Below, one piece after another: positions 1-8,623 of a stretch of DNA of 41,507 nucleotides (position 1 is its first letter; every line of letters starts with the position of its first letter). This DNA comes from JBDHZK01 sp039811865 (GTDB lineage: Bacteria; Actinomycetota; Actinomycetes; Propionibacteriales; Propionibacteriaceae): contig JBDHZK010000006.1 in assembly GCA_039811865.1 (NCBI GenBank), positions 1-41,507 on the forward strand, written 5' to 3'. Below the pieces are notes generated by a model. That model was not told the DNA's origin. It searched no databases and saw only the letters and a program-made list of their open reading frames with translations. Made by a program: the position numbers and the translations under genes.

Positions 1-2797
1 CCGCCTTCGCCTCGTCGTTCTTCTTCTGGTAGGTCGCGAGGTCTCCGGCCTTCAAAGCCGCATCGGCAGCCTGATAGGCCGCCTTCGCCTTCTCCAATGC
101 GGCGATGGCCGCCGCTTGGTCTACCTTGCCGGTGGGCTTGTTGTTCGGATCGTCCTCGCCGGTGTTGGCGCCGGAGTTGCCCTTGAAAATTTGGTCCAGC
201 GCCTCCTGCAACGTATCGCCGATGCCCACGTGCTCACCGAACCGGACGACCACGAACCGGAGCGCCGGATAGGCACCCGAGTTGCCCTGTCGCTGGGTGT
301 AGATCGGCTCCACGTACAGCAGTCCCCCACCGAGCGGCAGCGTCAGCAAGTTCCCATAGGTGGCCGAGGACGCGCCTTGATTCAAGAACGGACGCAACCG
401 TTCGGCGACCTTCTCGTTGGTGGTCATCGTGTTGAACGTCTGCCCGGGACCGTCGATCTGCTGGGTGTCCGACATCCGCAAGACCCGCAACTTGCCGTAA
501 TCGGGGCTGCTCGCATCGGCATTCACCGCAAGATAGGAGGCGAGGTTGGAGCGTCCCTTCGGCACGAAGACCGTGGTTTGACTGAAGACCGGACGCGCAT
601 CCCCCGGCCACTTGATGGACAGGTAGTACGGCGGTTCCTTCAGCTCGGTTTGACCCTTTACCGGGTCCGTCGGCACCGTCCACAAATCAGACTGCTTGTA
701 CCAGGTGTCCGGGTTGGTCATGTGATAGCGACCCAGGATTTCGCGCTGCACCTTGAACAAATCCTGGGGGTAGCGCAAGTGCGCGCGCAGGTCGGCCGAG
801 ATCGCGCTCTTGGGCCGGACGGAATCGGGAAACACTCGCTGCCAAGTCTTGAGGACAGGATCGTTCTCGTCCCAGGCGTAAAGAGCGACCGTTCCGTCGT
901 AGGCGTCCACCACGGCCTTGACCGAGTTGCGGATGTAGTTCAGCGTCTCGTCGATTTGGGGTCCGACCTGCTGGCTGCGGGTGTCGGACGTCGCGTCGCG
1001 CAGCGAGATCTGCTGGCTGTTTGGGTAGGTGTTCGAGGTCGTGTACCCGTCGACGATCCAGACCACCCGGCCATCGACCACCGCCGGGTAAACGTCGGAG
1101 TCGACCGTCAGCCAGGGCGCCACCGCCTCCACGCGCTCCTTGGGGGTGCGATCGTAAAGGATCTTGGAGTTCTCGTTCACCCGATCGGAGAGCATCAGGT
1201 TGATGTCCATGAACTTCGTGGCGTAAAGGGTCCGGTCGAAGACGTTGCCCACCGGTACGCCGCCCGTGCCGGTGTAGACGTTGTTACGCTCCCCGCCGTT
1301 CTCGCCGCCGCCGGGAGTGTCCAACTCGATGGGCTGTTCCCCTGGAGCGCGGCCCACAACCGCGTACTGCGTGGTGCGTTCACCGAAGTAGATGCGTGGT
1401 TCGTGCTCAGCCAACGCCCCGACCGGCGGGATATCACGAGCGATCCACTCCGGTTCGCCCGCGGGCTGGCGCCGGTTGCCGTAGGCGGCCACCATGCCGT
1501 AACCGTGCGTGAACACGGTATGGACGTTGTTCCAGTTCGGATCGGGGACGCCTGCCATGTCGAGTTCACGGGCCGCCACCACGGCGTCGGTCTCGACCCC
1601 GTTGATCGTGTAGCGGTCGACGTCGAGCGCGCTCGGGAACGAGTAGTAGCCACGCACCTGCTGCAACTGCTCGAAGGTCGGCGCAACCACGGCAGGGTCG
1701 ATCAGCCGAATCCCGGGGAGGGCGGCGGCATCCGCCTTGAGTTGTCCGGGCGAGACGGTCGTCTTGGCGGAGTAGTTCTGGACCTCGGTCTGGGCGACCC
1801 CATAGGCCTGCCGCGTCGCCTCGATGTGCGCGGCCATGTATGGGCGCTCGAGATCCGGCTCATCCGGCTTCACTCCGAACGACTGGACGATCGCCGGATA
1901 GATCAGCGTCAGAATCAGGCTCGAGACCACCATCAGGATCACACCGACCACTGGAACCAGCCACCGCCGTAGAAAAGCGTTGGCGAAGAACAGGGCCGCG
2001 CAAACGAACGCGATCACGGCCACGACGATCCGCGCCGTGATCCGGGCATGGTCATCGGTGTAGTGCAGTCCGGTGAACAACCCCGAATCGCTCAACATGA
2101 ACCCGTACTGATCCAGCAGGTTGTCCAATCCGTAGGCGATCAGCGTGAGTCCGATCAGCACCGAGACGTGGGCATGACCCGAGCCAGCCATGCGTCCGCG
2201 CAACTGCGCGGAGCGAACCGAGCCCAGGCCGCCCATGGCGAAGTGCACGATGACGGCGATGATCGTGCACAGCACCAACGTGGTCAGGGCAAAGGACGCG
2301 ACATAACGCCACCAGGGATAGTCGAAGACGTAGAAGCTCACGTCCATCCCGAAGCGGGAGTCGGCGACCCCGAAGCGGGTGGAGTTCACCCAGGCCAGGT
2401 ACGTGAGCGTGCGCGAGACCGCGGACGACCCGGCCAAAATGCCGAGAAAGGCGGCCGGGACGGCCATCATCAGCCCGAGCCTGGCCTCAAGTAGATCCCG
2501 GTAACGATCCAGCACGGCGCTCGCTCCGGTGCGTCGCGTCCGTGGCCGCAGCCGATACGCCAGCCAGACGGTGAGCGCCACGGCCCCCGCCATGATGAGG
2601 CCGAACACCGTGAACAGCGCAGCTTGCGTCCACAAGCGCGTGGAGAAGACCGAGGCGAAGCTCACCGAGTCGAACCACAACTTGTCGGTCCACAAAGTGA
2701 CGAACGTCGAATACCCGATCAGCAACAACACTGCGATCAGGATCGTCGGCAGGATCGGGCTGCGTCGCGTGGGACGGCGAGGGGTGGTCTTGCTCAC
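1..2797 (-). CDS. UPF0182 family large membrane protein (3' end cut by window)
   Basis: At least 932 codons are present; family members are usually about 950-1000 residues, so only a short C-terminal tail is missing. The GTG start is preceded by AGGAGA about 7 nt upstream. The N-terminal third encodes several hydrophobic stretches, and the rest reads as a large soluble, presumably extracytoplasmic, domain. The visible C-terminus is a low-complexity linker (GNSGANTGEDDPNN) followed by an Ala/Lys-rich helix (AALEKAKAAYQAADAALKAG), typical of UPF0182. The biochemical role of the family is unknown. It lies 20 bp downstream of the PPA1309 gene and is probably co-transcribed with it and the PDZ protease gene, an order conserved in actinobacteria. 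The opposite strand contains a long open frame that I regard as a shadow. Confidence 0.93.
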   Translation of the reverse strand, partial: MSKTTPRRPTRRSPILPTILIAVLLLIGYSTFVTLWTDKLWFDSVSFASVFSTRLWTQAALFTVFGLIMAGAVALTVWLAYRLRPRTRRTGASAVLDRYRDLLEARLGLMMAVPAAFLGILAGSSAVSRTLTYLAWVNSTRFGVADSRFGMDVSFYVFDYPWWRYVASFALTTLVLCTIIAVIVHFAMGGLGSVRSAQLRGRMAGSGHAHVSVLIGLTLIAYGLDNLLDQYGFMLSDSGLFTGLHYTDDHARITARIVVAVIAFVCAALFFANAFLRRWLVPVVGVILMVVSSLILTLIYPAIVQSFGVKPDEPDLERPYMAAHIEATRQAYGVAQTEVQNYSAKTTVSPGQLKADAAALPGIRLIDPAVVAPTFEQLQQVRGYYSFPSALDVDRYTINGVETDAVVAARELDMAGVPDPNWNNVHTVFTHGYGMVAAYGNRRQPAGEPEWIARDIPPVGALAEHEPRIYFGERTTQYAVVGRAPGEQPIELDTPGGGENGGERNNVYTGTGGVPVGNVFDRTLYATKFMDINLMLSDRVNENSKILYDRTPKERVEAVAPWLTVDSDVYPAVVDGRVVWIVDGYTTSNTYPNSQQISLRDATSDTRSQQVGPQIDETLNYIRNSVKAVVDAYDGTVALYAWDENDPVLKTWQRVFPDSVRPKSAISADLRAHLRYPQDLFKVQREILGRYHMTNPDTWYKQSDLWTVPTDPVKGQTELKEPPYYLSIKWPGDARPVFSQTTVFVPKGRSNLASYLAVNADASSPDYGKLRVLRMSDTQQIDGPGQTFNTMTTNEKVAERLRPFLNQGASSATYGNLLTLPLGGGLLYVEPIYTQRQGNSGAYPALRFVVVRFGEHVGIGDTLQEALDQIFKGNSGANTGEDDPNNKPTGKVDQAAAIAALEKAKAAYQAADAALKAGDLATYQKKNDEAKA

Positions 2798-2817
2798 GGG
2801 TGCTCTCCTGTTCAGCC

Positions 2818-3339
2818 CTAGACCTGGTCCAGCGTATGCGCGAGCGCAGCGGTGACGGCCGGCACCAGGTCCGGCCCGCCGAGCAACTCCTCGGGAGCCG
2901 AGCGCACCCGGGCGATGCAGTGCCGCTCGCCGGTGCGTAGGGCCCCGGCGACCAGGCGGATGTCTTGGCGCTGCGGGTGATTGGCGACCCACTGTGCGGC
3001 CTGGTGTGGGTCTTCCGGCAGACCGGACTCCGCCTCGGGTGGCAAGAAGGATCGCTCGATCGCGATCGCGCAACCGGCGACCGTGGCGGGCCAGCCGATT
3101 CGATCGAGAGCTGCCAACGGGTCGTCGCCCGCCGCGAACCCCTCCTGCTCGACCGAGCTCAACGCCCCCTCGAGCGGCCGGGCATGGGTCAACTGCGCCG
3201 CCAGGCCCGGCTCGGCGGCCAGTAGCTCCTCGGTCGGGACAAGGGCGAATAGGCGCGCCACCGAGTCCCAGCCGGCGTGCCCGACGTGGCGCTCAATCTC
3301 GGCCAAGGCGGCCAGCAACGCGTCCGAGGTCAACCGCAA
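2818..3339 (-). CDS. PPA1309 family protein
   Basis: This 173-residue protein, with no membrane segment or signal peptide, matches the actinobacterial PPA1309 family in size, position and N-terminal pattern (LLAALAEIERHVGHAGWDS, then ARLFALVPTEELL). No catalytic motif is evident and the function is unknown. The ATG-less start is a choice between TTG codons at 3339 and 3333. I chose 3339 because AGG lies 7 nt upstream; the 3333 TTG would overlap the preceding stop as TTGA. Either start makes the gene overlap the 3' end of the PDZ protease gene, implying translational coupling. The UPF0182 gene follows 20 bp downstream, so the three probably form one transcript. Confidence 0.85.
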   Translation of the reverse strand: MRLTSDALLAALAEIERHVGHAGWDSVARLFALVPTEELLAAEPGLAAQLTHARPLEGALSSVEQEGFAAGDDPLAALDRIGWPATVAGCAIAIERSFLPPEAESGLPEDPHQAAQWVANHPQRQDIRLVAGALRTGERHCIARVRSAPEELLGGPDLVPAVTAALAHTLDQV

Positions 3340-4379
3340 GTCGGCACCTGACCCGAACTGGGCGACTTGGAGAGCGTCTCGAGCGCCGAGATGGCTCCGC
3401 GCAGGGTCTCCACTCGAACGATTCGCATCGAGGTCTGCACCCCAGCCAGGTCACCGCAGTTCGCGGCGGGCACGAGGAAGACGGTCGCACCGGTTGTCTG
3501 CGCGCCCGCGATCTTCTCCTGCAGCCCGCCCACTGCGCCAACGTCACCGAGCGCGGAGATGGTCCCGGTGCCGGCGATGTTGCGCCCGGCGATCAAGTCG
3601 CCGGGAGTGAGCTTGGCGTAGACGCCCAGCGCGAACACGAGCCCGGCGCTCGGCCCCCCGATCCGCGGGTCGAGGTCCAGACCAACGACCGGCGCGTAGC
3701 TGTAGCCCACGTCGATCGAGATCCCGACCACCGGCTGACCCGCGTTGGTGTTCGAGCTTTCCGTGATGACGGTCACGTCGATCCGCCGTCGCTCCCGGAT
3801 CACGCTGAAGACCACGGCGTCGCCGACCTTGTGCTTTCGAATGGCGGCACCCACCTCATCGGACGTCTGCGTCGTCACGTGGTCCACAGCGTCGATCAGG
3901 TCACCGGGCTTCAGCTTGTCCATGGCCGGCCCCGCCGTGGACACGGCGGTCACGACCGGCATCTCCCTCACCGGAACCTTGGCCGCCCGCAGCGCCGCGA
4001 CGATGGCGTCCGACTTGGACGTGTCCATCATCTGCGCTTCCTCGTTCTTGACGTCGCCCGGAGACTTCCCTGGGGCGTAGATGGAGTCGCGCGGCAACAC
4101 GTCACGGTTGGGCAGCCAGTACGACAGCAGCGCCTCGGGAAGGCTGAGCGCCGAATCGACGCGAGTGACGGATACGGTCGTCAATCGCAGGGTTCCGCTG
4201 ACCGGGTAGGTCTGGGCCCCCGAGATCTTGATGACGGGCTTGCCGTCCGGACTGGCCAGCACGTCGTGGGCACGCCCGGGCGCCCAGGCGACGAACGGAA
4301 TCGGCGTCATGGCGATCAGCGCGGCCAACGCAACGAACAGCGTGGCCGCTACGGCCGCCGTCCAAGTTTGCTTCGTCAC
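3330..4379 (-). CDS. Membrane-anchored PDZ / Lon-like (S16) serine protease
   Basis: This 349-residue protein starts at GTG. Residues about 7-32 form an N-terminal signal-anchor helix, so the rest should lie outside the membrane. A PDZ-like segment spans roughly 140-210 (STAGPAMDKLKPGDLIDAVD), and a Lon-type proteolytic domain spans about 215-335. The catalytic Ser lies in GGPSAGL (Ser244) and the Lys in GGLQEKIAGA (Lys289), the Ser-Lys dyad of family S16; there is no ATPase domain. This is the YlbL/Rv3194c-type architecture. Substrates are unknown; linkage to UPF0182 suggests an envelope role. A TAGGCT hexamer at 4425-4420 could be its -10 box, but no good -35 is visible. Confidence 0.92.
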   Translation of the reverse strand: MTKQTWTAAVAATLFVALAALIAMTPIPFVAWAPGRAHDVLASPDGKPVIKISGAQTYPVSGTLRLTTVSVTRVDSALSLPEALLSYWLPNRDVLPRDSIYAPGKSPGDVKNEEAQMMDTSKSDAIVAALRAAKVPVREMPVVTAVSTAGPAMDKLKPGDLIDAVDHVTTQTSDEVGAAIRKHKVGDAVVFSVIRERRRIDVTVITESSNTNAGQPVVGISIDVGYSYAPVVGLDLDPRIGGPSAGLVFALGVYAKLTPGDLIAGRNIAGTGTISALGDVGAVGGLQEKIAGAQTTGATVFLVPAANCGDLAGVQTSMRIVRVETLRGAISALETLSKSPSSGQVPTCG

Positions 4380-4531
4380 GTGCCCCTCTGCCCTGACGCC
4401 AACGCGCCGTCGGAACCAGAGCCTACCTTCGCCCCCGGACGCGCCCCCTCAAACCACCACGTCCCGGCTCGCCCCAATGGGGCCCGGCTCTGGCGTTGTT
4501 GGGACAATGGAGGTTCAAGACAGGAGAACGC

Positions 4532-6031
4532 ATGTCACCCAACAACCCCGACCGACCGAGTTTCGACCCCGAAGAGCCGGACGACGAGACTCGTGCAGAG
4601 GCCAACTCCGAAGGGGCCGCTGGCTCGGAGGCGTCCACGGGCGCCACATCCGGCGGCGAGGACACGAGGCGCCCAGGCCCGTTCGGAGCCGGGGCCGCCG
4701 GTTTCGAGCAGTTGCTTTCGGCCATGGGGATCTCGTCCGAGGGGGGCGAACTGCCCGACCTCAACCAGGTGCTTGCCCAGGTGCAGGCGGCCTTGGCCCA
4801 GTATTCGCAGCAGATGTCGATGTTCACCTCGGGCCTGGGCGAGGACTCGATGAACTGGACCTTCACCAAGGACGTGGCCCGCAAGGTGACCGCGTCGCTG
4901 GGGGACGACCCGACGCCGCTGGCGTCCCAACAGCGGGCAGTGGCGGACGCCGTTCGATTGTCCAACCTGTGGCTGGATCAGGGCATGGCCTTCCCCGCCG
5001 TCGGATCGACGGGTGTGGCTTGGAGCCGCGCGGAGTGGGTCGAGAACACCTTCGGGGTGTGGCGCCAAATGGTCGGCCCGATCGTGAGCAGCATCTCGGC
5101 GGCTTTGACCAAGGTGGTCGGTGACAGCGCCGCCGCAGACCCGACCTTTGCCGGCATGCAGTCGATGATCCAGCCGATGCTGCGGGCAGCGGCGTCCGGG
5201 ATGTTCGGCTCGCAGGTCGGCCAGGCCCTCGGGAAGCTCGCCACCGAGGTGGTCAGCGTCACCGACTCCGGCCTGCCGATGACCAAGTCACCGATCGTCG
5301 CGATCCTGCCCCAAAACGTAGCTGCGTTCGCGCAAGGGCTGGGAGTTCCCGAATCCGATGTGCTGCTGTACCTGGCCCTGCGCGAGACCGCCAGGCAGCG
5401 GTTGTTCGCCCACGTGGCCTGGCTGGGGCCGCAGTTGTTGGCGCTGGTCGAGCACTACGCCCGCGAGATCTCGATCGACGCCGCAGCGCTGGAGGAGGCG
5501 ATGGAGTCTCGCCTGTCCGGCGACGTCGGCCCGGAAGACTTCGAGGTTCTGGGCCAGGAGCTTGCCGGCCGCCTATTCGAGCCCGCGAAGACCCCGGAGC
5601 AGATCGAGATTCTGGGTCGGCTGGAGACCCTGTTGGCGCTCGTGGAGGGTTGGGTGGATGACGCCGTGGCGCAGGCCGCCGCGCCGATGATGCCGAGCGC
5701 GACCACGCTCGCCGAGGTGGTCCGACGGCGTCGGGCCAGCGGTGGACCGGCCGAAACGGCGCTGAAGTCGCTGGTGGGCCTTGAACTGCGTCCACGCCGC
5801 ATGCGCGACGCCGCGAATCTGTGGGCGGCAGTGCGCAGCGCGCGCGGCGCGGAGGCGCGCGATGCCCTGTGGCAGCATCCCGACTACATCCCCACTGCCG
5901 CCGACCTGGACGACCCGATCGGCTTCGTGGAGCGCCCAGCGGGCGGCTCGAGCGACGACCTGGACGCCGAACTCGCCAAGCTACTTGACGACCGCGGCGA
6001 GTCCGATCCCCCGGCCGCACCCCGGCAGTGA
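4532..6031 (+). CDS. DUF2342 / zincin-like metalloprotease family protein
   Basis: The product is 499 residues. The ATG is supported by AGGAG 7 nt upstream; an upstream in-frame start at 4496 would bypass that site. Residues 1-55 are acidic and disordered; the rest matches the DUF2342 (COG5282) zincin-like family, seen next to the PDZ/UPF0182 genes in many actinobacteria. Family-like segments include ALRETARQRLFAHVAWL (282-298) and ETLLALVEGWVDD further on. From memory, most members read EAAHQRLFAH at the first site; here the first His position is Arg288, while His294 is kept. If that His is a metal ligand, this copy may bind metal differently or be inactive. Coenzyme F420 annotations seen on this family are not supported by anything here. 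It is divergent from the PDZ gene. Confidence 0.85.
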   Translation: MSPNNPDRPSFDPEEPDDETRAEANSEGAAGSEASTGATSGGEDTRRPGPFGAGAAGFEQLLSAMGISSEGGELPDLNQVLAQVQAALAQYSQQMSMFTSGLGEDSMNWTFTKDVARKVTASLGDDPTPLASQQRAVADAVRLSNLWLDQGMAFPAVGSTGVAWSRAEWVENTFGVWRQMVGPIVSSISAALTKVVGDSAAADPTFAGMQSMIQPMLRAAASGMFGSQVGQALGKLATEVVSVTDSGLPMTKSPIVAILPQNVAAFAQGLGVPESDVLLYLALRETARQRLFAHVAWLGPQLLALVEHYAREISIDAAALEEAMESRLSGDVGPEDFEVLGQELAGRLFEPAKTPEQIEILGRLETLLALVEGWVDDAVAQAAAPMMPSATTLAEVVRRRRASGGPAETALKSLVGLELRPRRMRDAANLWAAVRSARGAEARDALWQHPDYIPTAADLDDPIGFVERPAGGSSDDLDAELAKLLDDRGESDPPAAPRQ

Positions 6032-6041
6032 CCAGGCCCGC

Positions 6042-6554
6042 TCAGTCCGCGTGCCCGGCGAGGTACCCCTCCAGGTAACCCCGGGCGCGCTCGGCCAGCG
6101 AGAACCGCCCGACCAGATCGTGGAAGCGAGGCGTGTGACCGCGTTCCACCAGGTGGGTCAGTTCGTGCATCAGCACATAGTCGACGACCCAGTCGGGCGC
6201 GGTGCGCAGGCGGTCGCTGATCCGGATCTGGCCGGTTTCTGGTGTCGCCGACCCCCAGCGGCGGTTTTGGTTGGACACCCAGCACACGCCGAACGGGGGC
6301 GGCTCTCCGGCGATCGCCCTGAGATGCTCGTCGTAGAGCCGGGCGGCCCGCGCCGTCAGCGCGGCGTCCCCGCTGGGAGCCTTGGACCGGTTCTCGCGAT
6401 CGATCAACCTGCGGACCAGGGAGTCGACTTGGGCATCAGCGTCGGGTCCGATGAATCTGTCCGGCACCAGCACGACGATCCGGTCGCCGTCCCGGTAGGC
6501 GGTCAGGGTTCGCTTGCGCCGTGCGCTTCTGCGGACTTCGACCGGGACCTCCAT
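6042..6554 (-). CDS. YgjP-like (DUF45/M48-type) zinc metallopeptidase
   Basis: The product is 170 residues from the ATG at 6554; a longer frame begins at 6593, but the conserved part starts near EVPVEVRRSARRKRT. It has the short YgjP-like layout: an N-terminal beta-rich part, the segment NQNRRWGSATPETGQIRIS, and the gluzincin motif HELTH (130-134) followed by a downstream HTPRFHDLV that supplies the usual third-ligand region. It is therefore probably a cytoplasmic zinc protease or peptidase-like protein; substrates are unknown. It converges on the DUF2342 gene with a 10-bp gap, so two predicted metallopeptidases face each other. No clear Shine-Dalgarno sequence precedes the ATG, so the start is moderately certain. 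Confidence 0.87.
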   Translation of the reverse strand: MEVPVEVRRSARRKRTLTAYRDGDRIVVLVPDRFIGPDADAQVDSLVRRLIDRENRSKAPSGDAALTARAARLYDEHLRAIAGEPPPFGVCWVSNQNRRWGSATPETGQIRISDRLRTAPDWVVDYVLMHELTHLVERGHTPRFHDLVGRFSLAERARGYLEGYLAGHAD

Positions 6555-6757
6555 GGCCGCGACCCTAGCCACCCGGCGGAGTGGCTGTCCCAAGTGGGCC
6601 CAACCTCACCCTGCGACGGAGCCGATCGCTCCCGACTGCTCGCTTGACCCGCCCGGCCTCTGCTAAGTTTGGTCGCAGATCCTCGGTTGAACGACCGCAC
6701 GCAGGGGAAGGCGAGCGGAAGTCGGCCGAGGATCGACACATTTCCAGGTTCTGAGAT

Positions 6758-6786
6758 TTCGCATTCCGCAAGCGCCGCCCTACGAT
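6758..6786 (+). promoter_or_regulatory. Predicted promoter for the DUF5679 gene
   Basis: A -35-like TTCGCA (6758-6763) is separated by 17 nt from a -10-like TACGAT (6781-6786), about 54 nt upstream of the GTG start. The spacing and the TAnnnT form fit an actinobacterial housekeeping sigma promoter. A second pair further upstream, TTGACC (6644) and TAAGTT (6664), has only a 14-nt spacer and is less convincing. The rest of 6555-6757 shows no gene and should also hold the divergent YgjP-like gene's promoter. Confidence 0.42.
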
Positions 6787-6839
6787 TGAGCCCCAGCAGC
6801 CAGGCTGTTGATGTTAACGCCCCAAATCGAGGAGAAATC

Positions 6840-7004
6840 GTGGCCGACGAGACCTACACCGGAAGCTTCCACTGCGTGAAGTGCAAGGCGAAGCGCGAGG
6901 CGACCGGCACGGTCGTGGTGAACGCCCGGGGCACCCGCATGGCCAAGGCCAAGTGTCCCGAATGCGGCACCAATCTGACTCTGTTCCTGCCCAAGAAGGC
7001 GTGA
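6840..7004 (+). CDS. DUF5679 small zinc-ribbon protein
   Basis: This 54-residue protein starts at GTG with GGAGA 6 nt upstream; an open frame extends back to 6669, but the Shine-Dalgarno site and family length fix the start here. Two CxxC knuckles (CVKC at about 13-16 and CPEC at about 40-43) form a probable zinc ribbon, with basic residues between and after them (KAKREATG, KKA). The family is widespread in actinobacteria and of unknown function; nucleic-acid or ribosome association is a guess from size and charge. The gene is monocistronic: a promoter lies upstream and a strong intrinsic terminator starts 25 nt after the stop. Confidence 0.88.
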   Translation: MADETYTGSFHCVKCKAKREATGTVVVNARGTRMAKAKCPECGTNLTLFLPKKA

Positions 7005-7028
7005 GATAACGCGTCGGAGCGAGGTTTC

Positions 7029-7071
7029 AAAAGGGCGGACCAGACACGGTCCGCCCTTTTGAATTGTTTTT
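7029..7071 (+). terminator. Rho-independent terminator after the DUF5679 gene
   Basis: A perfect 13-bp stem (AAAAGGGCGGACC, 7029-7041, with its complement at 7048-7060) closes a 6-nt loop and is followed by GAATTGTTTTT. The A-tract/T-tract flanks could also terminate in the reverse direction. Confidence 0.9.
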
Positions 7072-7153
7072 ACACCAAGTCGTAAATCCGCCGACAGGGC
7101 TTTACCCGAGAGTAGCTATCGCCCGCCCCGGCTCCCCGAGCAACAATGGCAGC

Positions 7154-8527
7154 GTGAGCGAACCGGACGCCAAGCCCCCCACCGGCTCCGCAGCCGCCAG
7201 GGACGTCCCCAGAACCGGCCTGCGGCGCGGAGCCAGGTTACTGTCCCTGCCCCTCGGGCAGGCGGGTCGAGCGACGCTCGGGGCTGCCCGGCGCCTCTCG
7301 GGCGTCCCCGCCGACCAGGTCTCGGCCGACTTGCGCCAGCAGGCCGCCAAACAGCTGTTCGCCGTCCTGGGCGAACTCAAGGGCGGCGCGATGAAGTTCG
7401 GCCAGATGATGAGCCTGTTCGAGGCCATGCTGCCCGACGACATCGCCGGGCCGTTTCGCGCGGAGCTGGCCCGCCTGCAGGACGCGGCCCCGCCGATGCC
7501 GCCGGGCCGGGCCGCCGCCGTCCTGAAGGCCGAGTTGGGATCTCGCTGGGCCGAGCAACTGACCGGTTTCGAGCCACGCCCAAGCGCTGCCGCGTCGATC
7601 GGACAGGTGCATCGGGCCACCTGGGCGCCGACTGGTCAGGCCGTCGCGGTCAAGATCCAGTACCCGGGCGCGGACGAGGCGTTGGCTGCTGACCTAAAGG
7701 CGATCCAGCGCCTCGCCGGCATGATGAGCGTCTTGACCGGAGGCATGGACGTCTCCGCGGTCACGGCCGAACTCGCCGCGCGGATCGGCGAGGAGTCCAA
7801 CTACCTGCAGGAAGCCGACTCCCAACGCCGGGCCCACACCGCGTTCCTGGGGGATCCGGACTTCTTCGTGCCGGACGTCCTGGCAGCGACGCCGCGCGTG
7901 CTGGTCTCGGAATGGGTGGATGGAATCAAGCTCACCCGGGCCGCGGCGGTGGAGGCCCAACGCGATCGCCTGGGCCTCAACTACGTCCGATTTCTTTTCG
8001 CCGGCCCCAAGCGCGCCGGGTTGTTGCACGCCGACCCGCATCCGGGCAACTACCTGGTGGAGCGCAACGGGCGCCTAGCCGTCGTCGACTTCGGACTGGT
8101 CGCCCAGCTTCCCGACGGCCTGCCGACCGCCATGGGACGCCTGATCAGCGCCGCCCGCGACGGCGACTCGGTGGCCGTGGCACAAGGACTCCGAGACGAG
8201 GGGTTCGTCACCCGCGAGACCGACGCGAGTGCGCTGCTGGCCTATCTGGCTCCCTTCGTGGAACCGGCGGCCGTCCCGGAGTTCCACTTCACCCGCGACT
8301 GGCTGAGGGGACAGTTCCAGCGGGTCGGCGACCTTCGCGCCAACGCCGATGTGGTCCGATCGCTCAACATCCCGCCTTGGTATGCGCTGATCCACCGCGT
8401 GTGGATGGGCGGGATCGCGGTGCTGGCGCAACTGGACGTCCGGGCGCCCTTCGGCGCGGTCCTGGCCGAGTACTTGCCCGGCTGGGTGCCGCCGGCGACG
8501 CGGGCCGAGAACGCAACGAAGGTGTGA
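7154..8527 (+). CDS. ABC1 / UbiB (AarF-type) atypical kinase family protein
   Basis: The product is 457 residues from a GTG at 7154; a TTG further upstream at 7064 lies inside the terminator and is unlikely. The ABC1/UbiB signature is complete: KFGQMMS (KxGQ motif), the Ala-rich loop ASIGQVHRATW, the lysine segment VAVKIQYPG, LLHADPHPGNYLV (catalytic loop) and VVDFGLV (metal-binding DFG). These proteins are ATPases or kinases linked in other organisms to isoprenoid-quinone metabolism; the actinobacterial member beside whiB7 (Rv3197-like) has also been linked to drug tolerance. No membrane helix is obvious at the C-terminus. The stop codon lies inside a 19-bp inverted repeat shared with the convergent whiB7 gene. 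Confidence 0.93.
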   Translation: MSEPDAKPPTGSAAARDVPRTGLRRGARLLSLPLGQAGRATLGAARRLSGVPADQVSADLRQQAAKQLFAVLGELKGGAMKFGQMMSLFEAMLPDDIAGPFRAELARLQDAAPPMPPGRAAAVLKAELGSRWAEQLTGFEPRPSAAASIGQVHRATWAPTGQAVAVKIQYPGADEALAADLKAIQRLAGMMSVLTGGMDVSAVTAELAARIGEESNYLQEADSQRRAHTAFLGDPDFFVPDVLAATPRVLVSEWVDGIKLTRAAAVEAQRDRLGLNYVRFLFAGPKRAGLLHADPHPGNYLVERNGRLAVVDFGLVAQLPDGLPTAMGRLISAARDGDSVAVAQGLRDEGFVTRETDASALLAYLAPFVEPAAVPEFHFTRDWLRGQFQRVGDLRANADVVRSLNIPPWYALIHRVWMGGIAVLAQLDVRAPFGAVLAEYLPGWVPPATRAENATKV

Positions 8528-8564
8528 ATGGATTGCGCTGGAGTTGCAATCCATTCACACCTTC
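8518..8564. terminator. Bidirectional hairpin between ABC1 kinase and whiB7 genes
   Basis: A perfect 19-bp inverted repeat, GAAGGTGTGAATGGATTGC at 8518-8536 and its complement at 8546-8564, encloses a 9-nt loop. The left arm includes the last codons and TGA stop of the ABC1 gene. There is no long T-tract on either side, but its position between convergent genes suggests a two-way terminator. Confidence 0.75.
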
Positions 8565-8623
8565 GGTTCGCCTCGTCCACGGGACGCGGGGGATCGCCCC
8601 TCACCCGTCGAGCCTGGCGCGGA

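Noticed and set aside
116..1972. 618-codon open frame on the plus strand opposite the UPF0182 gene
   Set aside because: It is antisense to a clear family member, has no ribosome binding site or known motif, and is Arg/His/Gly-rich as high-GC shadow frames are.
2994..4853. 619-codon plus-strand frame crossing three genes
   Set aside because: It runs antisense to the PPA1309 and PDZ genes and into the DUF2342 gene in another frame; composition is Arg/Pro-rich with no motif.
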